55,236 bases of DNA from the NCBI GenBank assembly GCA_937916485.1, contig CALFSV010000145.1, positions 1 through 55,236 on the forward strand, read 5' to 3'. The position numbers and the translations under genes are program-made. Of this stretch, positions 45,799-53,268 are shown in pieces. This DNA is from an uncultured Paracoccaceae bacterium (GTDB lineage Bacteria > Pseudomonadota > Alphaproteobacteria > Rhodobacterales > Rhodobacteraceae). The notes under the pieces are model-generated. The model did not search any database. It saw nothing but the letters and a program-made list of their open reading frames with translations, and was not told where the DNA came from. Positions within the stretch are counted from its first letter, which is position 1; each line of letters starts with the position of its first letter.

Positions 45799-46629
45799 AT
45801 GCCCCTTGCCACCCTGAGCGAAGTCCTGACCCCCGCCCTGCGTGACGGCTACGCCGTGGCCGGGGTCGTCTGTCTGGGGTGGGAGGACGCCCGCGCCTAT
45901 GCCGCCGCGGCCGAGGCCGAGGGGCTGCCGATCATCCTTCAGGCCGGGCCGGGTGCGCGGGCGCATATGCCGATCCCGGTCTGGGCCCGGATGCTGCGCC
46001 ATTTGGCCGAGGCTGCAACGGTCCCTGTCGTTGTACATCTGGACCACGGCAAAAGCCTTGAGGACTGCCGCATCGCCATTGGCGAGGGGTTTAGCTCGGT
46101 CATGTACGACGGCTCTCTCGATCCGCTGGACCGCAATATCGCGGATATGGCCCGGATCGTTGAGATCGCCCACGCGGCCGGCGTGTCCTGCGAAGGGGAA
46201 GTTGGCGTCGTCGGCTACGACGGAGGGGCGGCCTCGCATGGAACGGACCCGGAGGATGCCCGACGGTTCGCGATTGAAACCGGTGTCGATGCGCTGGCGG
46301 TCTCGGTCGGGAACGTGCATCTGCAAACCGGCCCGGGGGCCGGTCTGGACCGGGCGCGGATCGCGGCGATCGAGGCGGCGACCGGGCCCCTGCCCCTTGT
46401 CATTCATGGCGGCTCTGGCGTGCCACAGGCAGACCGCGCCACGCTGGCCCGCGAAACGGCGATCTGCAAGTTCAACATCGGTACCGAGTTGCGCCAGACC
46501 TTTGGCGCTGCCCTGCGGCAGACCCTCGCCGCCCATCCCACAGCCTTTGACCGGATCGAGATCCTGCGCGCCACCGAAGCACCACTGGAAGCCGCCGCGC
46601 GGAAAGTGCTGCGGGGGTTGCGCCCCTGA
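45799..46629 (+). CDS. Class II fructose-bisphosphate-aldolase-family protein (IolJ-like)
   Basis: 276 residues, zinc-dependent TIM-barrel aldolase of the Fba/GatY/IolJ group. Zinc and catalytic motifs are visible: VVHLDHGKSLEDC (about residue 80), CEGEVGVVGYDGG (about 135), and VIHGGSGVPQAD (about 205), with the family NIGTELR near 230. In Bacillus, IolJ of this family cleaves 5-dehydro-2-deoxyphosphogluconate. Here it follows IolC-like and IolB-like genes (10 bp gap), completing a kinase-isomerase-aldolase set in which the aldolase is unrelated to the DUF2090 domain used by the first iol operon. Confidence 0.88.
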   Translation: MPLATLSEVLTPALRDGYAVAGVVCLGWEDARAYAAAAEAEGLPIILQAGPGARAHMPIPVWARMLRHLAEAATVPVVVHLDHGKSLEDCRIAIGEGFSSVMYDGSLDPLDRNIADMARIVEIAHAAGVSCEGEVGVVGYDGGAASHGTDPEDARRFAIETGVDALAVSVGNVHLQTGPGAGLDRARIAAIEAATGPLPLVIHGGSGVPQADRATLARETAICKFNIGTELRQTFGAALRQTLAAHPTAFDRIEILRATEAPLEAAARKVLRGLRP

Positions 46630-46657
46630 CCCCGACACGGTCAAAAGCGCCCTTTGC

Positions 46658-47544
46658 CTAGACGACCCCGTGAAGCGCCGCGATGTGGTCGGGACGAATA
46701 CCGCAGCAGCCGCCAATGACCGTCGCCTTCTTGGTCATCCAGCGTGCGCAGCTTGTGACGTAATCCTCGGGCGAGATGGTGTTTTCGAAAATCCAGTTCG
46801 GATCGACGAAATGGCCGGAATGGGCATAGACGCCAAGTATGCCGGACCAATGCCGTTCGGCGATCTCAAGACATTCGTCGATGTAGAGCACGTCGGTATG
46901 CATGATGTTGACGACATCGACACCCTTGTCCGACAAGGCATCAAGGGCGTCGGCAAGTGTATCGCCGTTGTGCAGGCACATCGTGCCAGCGGCATCGGGC
47001 CGGCAGCTGAAACCCACCCAGACCGGCAGGCCGCTTGTCTGCGCCGCCCGCAGGGTCACCAACATCCGGTCCATATCGATCATCATCTCCAGCATCAGAA
47101 GATCGGCCCCTGCGCGGGCCATGATCGCGGCCTGTTCGGCGATGCCCTGTTCCAGCACGTCCAGAGGCGGATGGGTCTTGGTAAAGGACCAGTAGGAGAT
47201 GCCGCCCGCCACCAGAACATCGGGGCTTTGCATGGCATCCCGCGCCTCCAAGGCGATCTCGACCCCGCGCCGGTTGGCCTCTTCGAACAGCTCTTCGGCA
47301 CCGGCGTCTGCAAGGGTGTTCCGGGCGGTGGAAAAGGTGTTGGAGATGATGATCTTGGCCCCGTTGCGGATGTAATCCTCGTGGATGCCCCGCACGATGT
47401 CGGGATGGGTCAGCACCCCTGCCCCGGACCAGGCGTTCTCAAGCGTGGGAATCCCGCGCTTTTAGCCTCGGACCCGGTGCCGCCGTCGATCAGAATACGC
47501 TCGCCGCGCCTGAGCCGGTCGAGCAGTGCCGCATAGTTCGCCAT
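46658..47544 (-). pseudogene. Homocysteine S-methyltransferase-family gene with a one-base frameshift
   Basis: Two frames together give a complete protein. The first starts at ATG 47544 (AGGGGGG upstream) and reads ANYAALLDRLRRGERILID then GGTGSE. At a run of four A on the coding strand (47460-47463) the frame must move by -1, after which RGIPTLENAWSGAG and VLTHPDIV follow to 46658. The zinc cysteines are intact (VGFSCRPD; VIGGCCGIRPDH). The family moves methyl groups, usually to homocysteine. A base lost from the A run, or a sequencing error, would explain it; slippage on AAAA would restore a protein of normal length. It converges on the aldolase gene. Confidence 0.82.
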
Positions 47545-47795
47545 GTCATCCCCCCTGATAATCTAGATCGCGCCATTAGGGCCGGGCGTGCATTTTGGCA
47601 ATGGGTTTTGCTAGGGCATCAAAGGTGTCGCCTACAAAGCGAGAGAAAGTGCCTGTGCGCCCGTTCTTCGACCCGGGCGGCGGGTCCGGTGTCCATGGAT
47701 CGTGAGGCTGCGTCCGGGATGCCTGCGACCGGGCAACATACTCGCTGTAGAACAGCTATTTGGGCGAGCAGCCGGTTCCTGAAATCTTGAAAATG

Positions 47796-48137
47796 TCAGG
47801 AATTATTAGCCCGCAACTGAACAATCTTTCGTTTGCCCGGTGCTGCCTCTTGTTCCTTTGCCCAGATCTCTAGCGCCGCCACCAAGTGTTGCTCGGTCTC
47901 GACGAAGCCATGTTGATGGCAATATCTGGCAAGTTCATCCAACGCGATGTCAAACCATTGCTCATCGGTTTGGCATCGCTCCCCGGTCTTTTTTTCAACC
48001 TCGCCCAGGGCGTGGCGCACAGCGCCTCTTGCAGCATACAGCAAGGACACAACTTTTGGTCGGTCATGCATATCTGCATATGCTTCAAGGTCTCCGAGGA
48101 CATCCAATATCCACGAATGGTCAGTTACGTCACTCAT
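47796..48137 (-). CDS. Small soluble protein of unknown function
   Basis: 113 residues, helical, no signal peptide: SWILDVLGDLEAYADMHD, then SLLYAARGAVRHAL and a C-terminal EIWAKEQEAAPGKRK. The periodic hydrophobics suggest an all-alpha bundle. I recognise no family. GGCCTG and AAATGAG precede the ATG, a weak ribosome site. It is a single gene with a long A/T-rich upstream region. Confidence 0.65.
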   Translation of the reverse strand: MSDVTDHSWILDVLGDLEAYADMHDRPKVVSLLYAARGAVRHALGEVEKKTGERCQTDEQWFDIALDELARYCHQHGFVETEQHLVAALEIWAKEQEAAPGKRKIVQLRANNS

Positions 48138-48793
48138 TTCAGGCCTCCAATCTGTCTTCAGTCGCCTCCCTACTCCACGTTGCTCGGAACAAAATTCATC
48201 ATCTCAAGATCTTAAAACCTGCCCTAACCAAATTATGGACATATAGCTAAGACCATAAGAGTTAGCCTACCATCTTCAAATCACGATCGCGACATGTCCA
48301 GATCACGATTGAATAACGATCTTCTCACAGATCAAGTTACTCCATGAGAGGCATCTCAGCTTTCTCAATCGAAGCGCTACGGACCATAATAAATTGTATT
48401 AAATAGTTTTTTCTGACACCGAACCAACCCAACACATCAAATCTCAATTGCGGCATTTTTGGGGAAAATTGCCACATGGTGACTAAGGATTGAGTAGAAT
48501 TTTTGCGAATTTTCAATTCACGCCATCAAGAAAATGACGTTTTGCAATAGCCAAATTCCCTCAAATGCCGCGCAGGAAAGGGTTAATTCCGGCAATGGAA
48601 TCCCATTTTTCACAGGTGATGAAAGGCCGATGCAAAGGTCCCAACTTCGCCATACTTTGGTCGGGCCATCGCGCGCCCCAAAGGCCTTGGACCCTGCCGA
48701 AGCGGACGCGGACCACACCAAACGGCACGGCTGAGAGGCGGCCAAAGGTAAACCCTATGGCCATCGGGCTGCGACACCCAGACGAGGTCGGTC
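48138..48793. other. Long A/T-rich intergenic region
   Basis: 656 bp with no convincing gene. From about 48170 to 48600 it is much richer in A/T than the rest of the window, including AATAAATTGTATTAAATAG and a T6 run near 48405. ATCACGAT occurs twice 22 bp apart (48280-48287 and 48302-48309). The last 180 bp return to normal composition, with short frames that look like decayed sequence. It could hold a promoter or small RNA; neither can be shown. Confidence 0.5.
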
Positions 48794-49540
48794 CTAATAC
48801 GTCGCCCGCCCCCCCGACAGGTCGAACACACCTCCTGTGGTGAACGAGTTGTCCTCGCTCGCCAGCCAGGCAATCATCGCCGCGGCCTCCTCCACCTCGA
48901 GGAACCGTCCCCGGGGGATCTTGGACAGCATGTAGTCGATATGGCTTTGGGAAAGTTGGTCGAATATGCGAGTCCGAGCCGCCGCCGGTGTGACGCAATT
49001 GACCGCGATGTCGTATTGCGCCGTTTCCTTGCCCAGTGACTTGGTCAGGGCAATGACCCCGGCCTTTGACGCCGAATAGGCCGAGGCGTTGGGATTGCCC
49101 TCCTTTCCCGCGATCGAGGCGGTGTTGACCACCCGCCCGTAGTTGCGCGCGATCATTCCTGGCAGGACGGCGCGGCAGGCGTAGAACACACCGTTAAGGT
49201 TAATGTCGATGACCTGTTTCCAGGCGTCGATGTCATAGTCCACCACAAGGGCATTGGGGCCTGCGATCCCGGCATTGGCCACAAGGATGTCGATGGGGGC
49301 GAGCGCGGCCTCGGTCCCTAGGACCGCCTGCTCCAGCGCGACGGGGTCGGTCTGGTCGACGACCTGCACGTCCACCCCGCCGCCCAGCGTTGCCGCCGTG
49401 TCGCGGGCCATGTCGCCGTCCCGGTCCCAGATGCTGACCCGGGCACCGCCCTCCAGTAATCGTTTGACGACGGCCAGTCCGATCCCCTGTGCCCCTCCGG
49501 TCACCACAGCGGTCCGCCCATTGACGTCGATCATATTCAT
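48794..49540 (-). CDS. SDR-family oxidoreductase
   Basis: 248 residues, classical SDR: VVTGGAQGIGLAVVKRLLE, NAGIAG near residue 88, and the catalytic Ser in NTASIAGK with YSASK (about residue 155). The C-terminal FTTGGVFDLSGGRATY is typical of sugar- or hydroxy-acid-type dehydrogenases. The ATG at 49540 has GGAGAGG upstream. It is divergent from the hydantoinase operon (127 bp apart, palindrome between), so it may act on a product of that pathway. Confidence 0.88.
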   Translation of the reverse strand: MNMIDVNGRTAVVTGGAQGIGLAVVKRLLEGGARVSIWDRDGDMARDTAATLGGGVDVQVVDQTDPVALEQAVLGTEAALAPIDILVANAGIAGPNALVVDYDIDAWKQVIDINLNGVFYACRAVLPGMIARNYGRVVNTASIAGKEGNPNASAYSASKAGVIALTKSLGKETAQYDIAVNCVTPAAARTRIFDQLSQSHIDYMLSKIPRGRFLEVEEAAAMIAWLASEDNSFTTGGVFDLSGGRATY

Positions 49541-49593
49541 GCGCCCTCTCCCCAAATCACATTGCCCCAGCCTACCGCGAAATGCGCCACTGA

Positions 49594-49606
49594 CCAGAGC
49601 CTCTGG
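49594..49606. promoter_or_regulatory. Palindrome between the SDR and hydantoinase genes
   Basis: CCAGAG-C-CTCTGG is a perfect 6-1-6 inverted repeat midway in the 127-bp divergent gap. Its position fits a shared operator, but it is short and could be chance. Confidence 0.35.
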
Positions 49607-49667
49607 CCCTTGCCATTCCATCCCTTGGGGCGGCATGTTCGGATCAGCGCCAATCTTCGGGGGACCG

Positions 49668-51128
49668 ATGTCAGAACCATTCGACCTGCTGATCCGCAAC
49701 GGACGGATCGTGACACCCGAAGCGGTGGTCACGGGCGATCTCGCCATCTCAGGCGGCACCATCGCCGCCATCGGCGATGCCACCGGCCCGGCCCGGCAAG
49801 AGATCGACGCAAAGGGCCTTTGGGTCATGCCCGGCGGCATCGACCCTCACGCCCATATCGAACAGATGTCTGGCATGGGGGTGATGAATGCCGACACGTT
49901 CGAGACGGCCACACAGTCGGCAGCGATGGGGGGCAACACCACCGTCATCTCTTTTGCCGCACAGGCCAAGGGCGAGCGTCTGTTCGACACCGTCGCCCAA
50001 TACAGCACCCGTGCGGCCCGGGGGGCGATGATCGACCACGCCTTCCACATGACGATCACCGACATGAGCGTGCCGGATTGCCTGTCCGATCTGGCCGCCC
50101 TGATTGCCAAGGGCCACCGGTCGATCAAGGTCTTTACCACTTACAACATCCAGCTGGATGACCGCGCGATCCTTGAGATCATGGCCACCGCCCGCGAGGC
50201 CGGCGCCCTTGTCTGTGTCCACGCCGAGAATGACAGCATCATCAACTGGACCCGCGACCGCCTGATCGCCCAAGGGCTGACCGCCCCGCAGTATCACGCC
50301 GCCTCGCATCCCAGACTGGCCGAGGTTGAGGCGGTCGAACGCCTGTGCCGCTTTGCCGAGTTTCTGGACCAGCCGATCATGCTGTTCCACATCTCCACCG
50401 CCGAAGGGGCGGCCTGCGTCGCCGCCGCGCAGGCCCGGGGCGTACCGGTCTGGGCCGAAACCTGCCCACACTACTTGTTCATGACCGATGAGGTCCTGAA
50501 AGCGCCGGGGATCGAGGGGGCCAAATGGATGTGCTCGCCGCCCCAGCGGCAGGAGGCCGATCAAGAGGCGCTGTGGCAGGCTTTGGCCTCGGGCACCTTG
50601 CAGATCGTATCGTCGGACCATGCCCCCTACCGGATGGACGAAAGCGGCAAGTTGTCCGCCGGACCCGATGCCCCCTTCAACAAGATCGCCAACGGTCTGC
50701 CCGGTCTGGAAACCCGGCTGCCGCTTCTGTTTGATGCGATGGTCAGCCACGGGCGGCAGGGGTTTGACCGGGGGGCCGTGGCTTTCGCCCGCCTGACCGC
50801 GACCGCCCCGGCGGAGATCTACGGGCTAGCGGGCAAGGGCCGGATCGCCCCCGGCATGGATGCAGATCTGACGCTGTGGGACCCCGCTCGTCAGGTGACC
50901 TATGGGGCCGACGACCTGCATGACAACGTCGGTTACAACCCGTGGGAGGGGCGTACCATCACCGGCTGGCCCACCACCGTCATTCTGCGCGGCGAGGTGA
51001 TCGTGGCCGATGGTCAGTGCCGTGCCACCCCTGGTCAGGGACAGTGGCTTCGCCGCGACGCCCTTGGCACCGCCCGCCCCCATGGCACCCCGGCCCCCGA
51101 GGCTGCCCTTGTCCAGACGAAACGTTGA
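49668..51128 (+). CDS. D-hydantoinase/dihydropyrimidinase
   Basis: 486 residues, amidohydrolase with a binuclear metal site: His61 and His63 (DPHAHIEQ), the carboxylated Lys154 (IKVFTTYN), His185 (VHAEND), His241 (FHISTAEG) and Asp317 (SSDHAPY). It hydrolyses cyclic ureides such as hydantoins or dihydropyrimidines to N-carbamoyl acids. The ATG at 49668 has GGGGGA upstream. It is the first gene of a rightward operon with VOC, hydantoin racemase, DapA-like and (after a gap) ureohydrolase genes. No N-carbamoyl amidohydrolase gene is present, so the open-chain product must be processed differently or elsewhere. Confidence 0.92.
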   Translation: MSEPFDLLIRNGRIVTPEAVVTGDLAISGGTIAAIGDATGPARQEIDAKGLWVMPGGIDPHAHIEQMSGMGVMNADTFETATQSAAMGGNTTVISFAAQAKGERLFDTVAQYSTRAARGAMIDHAFHMTITDMSVPDCLSDLAALIAKGHRSIKVFTTYNIQLDDRAILEIMATAREAGALVCVHAENDSIINWTRDRLIAQGLTAPQYHAASHPRLAEVEAVERLCRFAEFLDQPIMLFHISTAEGAACVAAAQARGVPVWAETCPHYLFMTDEVLKAPGIEGAKWMCSPPQRQEADQEALWQALASGTLQIVSSDHAPYRMDESGKLSAGPDAPFNKIANGLPGLETRLPLLFDAMVSHGRQGFDRGAVAFARLTATAPAEIYGLAGKGRIAPGMDADLTLWDPARQVTYGADDLHDNVGYNPWEGRTITGWPTTVILRGEVIVADGQCRATPGQGQWLRRDALGTARPHGTPAPEAALVQTKR

Positions 51129-51135
51129 CCCTCGC

Positions 51136-51540
51136 ATGCCTGGACCCGTAGCCACCCGGCCTGACACCCCCAACCAGCTTGCCATCACCTTCCTCTATTA
51201 CCGCGATCTGCCGACAGCTATGCGGTTCTACGAGGATGTCATGGGCCTGCCCCTCGCCATCGACCAAGGCTGGTGCAAGATCTACAGGATCTGTGAGGGC
51301 GCCCATATCGGGCTGGTGGACGAAAGCCGGGGCATGAACAAATGGGCCGAAGTGAAGCCAGTGCAGGTGTGCATCCGGGTGACGGACGTGGACGCTTGGT
51401 ACGCCTATGCCACGGAGCTTGCCTTGCCCGCCCTGTCCAAGCTGTTCGTCAATGAGGCGCTGGGCATCCGTGCCTTTGTCTTCAACGATCCCGAAGGCTA
51501 CCAGCTTGAGATCCAGTCAGCCACAAGGCCCGGTGCATGA
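51136..51540 (+). CDS. VOC (glyoxalase/dioxygenase) superfamily protein
   Basis: 134 residues with two beta-alpha-beta-beta-beta units. The first runs LAITFLYYRDLPTAMRFYED and the second VQVCIRVTDVDAWYAYA, ending FNDPEGYQLEIQ with the usual metal-ligand Glu. It is a small VOC enzyme of unknown substrate. It starts 7 bp after the hydantoinase stop and overlaps the racemase gene by 4 bp, so it belongs to the pathway. An isomerase, lyase or C-C bond role are all possible. Confidence 0.85.
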   Translation: MPGPVATRPDTPNQLAITFLYYRDLPTAMRFYEDVMGLPLAIDQGWCKIYRICEGAHIGLVDESRGMNKWAEVKPVQVCIRVTDVDAWYAYATELALPALSKLFVNEALGIRAFVFNDPEGYQLEIQSATRPGA

Positions 51541-52226
51541 CTGACAGGGCGCTGATCGTTATCAATCCAAATTCCTCCCAGACCGTTACCGCCGGGATCG
51601 ACGCCGCGATGGAGCCTTTGCGCGGCCTTGGCGTGCCGATCCGTTGCCTGACGCTGGCAGAAGGGCCGCCCGGCATCGAAAATCAGGAACAGGCGGACCG
51701 GACCATTGCGCCTATGCTCGATCTGGCGGCCCGCGAGGCGCCGGGGGCCTTGGGCTATGTCATAGCCTGCTTTGGCGACCCCGGCCTGCATGCCCTGCGC
51801 CATGCCACAGCCCTGCCCGTTCAGGGCATACAGGAGGCCGCCGTGATGACGGCCCTGACCCTTGGCCAGCGGTTTGGCGTGATCGCGATCCTGCCCACCT
51901 CGATCCCCCGGCACCTGCGGGCCTTTGGGGCGATGGGGGTGCTGCCCCGGCTGGCCGCCGACCGGGCGCTGGGCCTTGGGGTGGCGGAACTGGCCGAACC
52001 GGGGCGCAGCCTTGACGCCATGATCGCCACCGGCTGCCGCCTGCGCGACGAGGACGGAGCCGATGTGCTGATCATGGGCTGCGCCGGTATGGCCAGCTAT
52101 CGCGCCACGCTGGAACAGGAAACCGGCCTGCCGGTGGTCGAGCCTTGTCAGGCCGCCGCCGCCATGGCCATCGGGCAGATCGCCCTGTCACACTCTCACC
52201 GTATCACAAGGACCAACCATGCTTGA
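51537..52226 (+). CDS. Asp/Glu/hydantoin racemase-family protein
   Basis: 229 residues. Family start LIVINPNSSQTVTAGID, the two catalytic cysteines in VIACFGDPGLHA (about residue 81) and IMGCAGMASY (about residue 181). Hydantoin racemases interconvert 5-substituted hydantoin enantiomers so that a stereospecific hydantoinase can use both; pairing with the D-hydantoinase supports that. Related members act on Asp, Glu or maleate, so the substrate stays open. It overlaps the VOC gene by 4 bp and the DapA-like gene by 8 bp. Confidence 0.88.
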   Translation: MTDRALIVINPNSSQTVTAGIDAAMEPLRGLGVPIRCLTLAEGPPGIENQEQADRTIAPMLDLAAREAPGALGYVIACFGDPGLHALRHATALPVQGIQEAAVMTALTLGQRFGVIAILPTSIPRHLRAFGAMGVLPRLAADRALGLGVAELAEPGRSLDAMIATGCRLRDEDGADVLIMGCAGMASYRATLEQETGLPVVEPCQAAAAMAIGQIALSHSHRITRTNHA

Positions 52227-53133
52227 TGAAACCGCCAAGGGCGTCTTTACCATCGCCGTCACCCCGTTTTTGCCCGACGGCGCCCTTGACCTCGACAGTG
52301 TCGACCGGATGACCGACTTTTACATGGAACAGGGGGCCACCGGCCTGACCATCCTTGGCATGATGGGCGAGGCGCAAAAACTGTCGGCCGCGGAATCCGT
52401 CGAGGTGATCGGCCGGGTGACCGCGCGCACCGATGTGCCAGTGGTTGTCGGCGTATCCGCCCCCGGCTTTGCCCCGATGAAGGCGCTCGCCCTTGAGGCG
52501 ATGGAGGCGGGCGCCGCCGGTGTCATGGTCGCCCCACCCGGCAGCTTGCGTACCGACGACCAGATCGTGGGCTACTACCACAACGTGGCCGAGGTGCTGG
52601 GCGATATCCCTTGGGTTTTGCAGGACTTTCCCCTTGTCACCAATGTCCAGATCCCGACCAAGGTGATCCTCAGGATCGTGGAGGATTGCCCATCCTGCGT
52701 GATGCTCAAACATGAGGACTGGCCGGGGCTGGACAAGATCTCGGCGCTTCGGGCGGCCTCTGACGCGGGCGCCCGCCGGATCTCGATCCTGTGCGGCAAC
52801 GGCGGCTTGTTCCTGCCCGAAGAGATGCTGCGCGGGGCCGACGGGGCGATGACCGGCTTTGGCTACCCCGAGATGATGGCCGCAGTGGTGGCGGCCTACA
52901 CAGCGGGCGACATGGGAAGGGCGCAGGACATCTTTGACTGCTACCTGCCGATGGTGCGCTACGAAAGCCAGCCGGGGATCGGCCTTGCCATCCGCAAGTA
53001 CACGCTGGCCAAGCGCGGCGCGATCGCCCATCCGACCCTGCGCAAGCCCGGACCGGGCCTGTTAGCGGCGACCGTGGCAGAGGTTGACGCGCTGGCCGTC
53101 CGGCAGGCGGCCCGGCTTGCCATGCTGGGGTAG
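52219..53133 (+). CDS. DapA-family class I aldolase/lyase, not a true DHDPS
   Basis: 304 residues, dihydrodipicolinate synthase/N-acetylneuraminate lyase family. The Schiff-base lysine is Lys164 (VMLKHED). The DHDPS signature GTTGE is replaced by GMMGE (about residue 47) and the YNVP tyrosine by QDFP (135-138), so the catalytic triad of DHDPS is missing. It is therefore probably a lyase or hydratase for a pyruvate- or oxo-acid-containing substrate. It overlaps the racemase gene by 8 bp and is followed by 135 bp before the ureohydrolase gene. Confidence 0.88.
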   Translation: MLDETAKGVFTIAVTPFLPDGALDLDSVDRMTDFYMEQGATGLTILGMMGEAQKLSAAESVEVIGRVTARTDVPVVVGVSAPGFAPMKALALEAMEAGAAGVMVAPPGSLRTDDQIVGYYHNVAEVLGDIPWVLQDFPLVTNVQIPTKVILRIVEDCPSCVMLKHEDWPGLDKISALRAASDAGARRISILCGNGGLFLPEEMLRGADGAMTGFGYPEMMAAVVAAYTAGDMGRAQDIFDCYLPMVRYESQPGIGLAIRKYTLAKRGAIAHPTLRKPGPGLLAATVAEVDALAVRQAARLAMLG

Positions 53134-53188
53134 GTTCGGGCCCACTTCCGCAGCCAATCGCCTGAAGATTGGGCATGTCTCCAGCGCC

Positions 53189-53206
53189 CGCGTAGAAATC
53201 TGCGCG
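53189..53206. promoter_or_regulatory. Imperfect palindrome upstream of the ureohydrolase gene
   Basis: CGCGTAGA-AA-TCTGCGCG is an 8-2-8 inverted repeat with one mismatch, directly followed by TATACT (53207-53212), a -10-like hexamer. No clear -35 box is seen. CCAATC/GATTGG (53154-53172) is a second small inverted repeat just upstream, after the DapA-like gene. Confidence 0.35.
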
Positions 53207-53268
53207 TATACTGGACCTGCCCGACCCACGGCACCATGATCTGCAAGACCAACAAGGAGCCTTCGCCC

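Noticed and set aside
47455..47470. Programmed -1 frameshifting as the default reading of the methyltransferase gene
   Set aside because: Only four A and no clear downstream structure or family precedent; mutation or sequencing error is simpler. Kept only as a possibility in the finding.
45842..47536. 564-codon plus-strand frame across the aldolase and methyltransferase genes
   Set aside because: It runs out of frame through the aldolase gene and antisense through the methyltransferase gene; arginine/proline-rich with no domain.
49541..49840. 100-residue N-terminal extension of the SDR at 48794-49540
   Set aside because: It would overlap the hydantoinase start and the palindrome. The SDR cofactor motif is correctly placed from the ATG at 49540.
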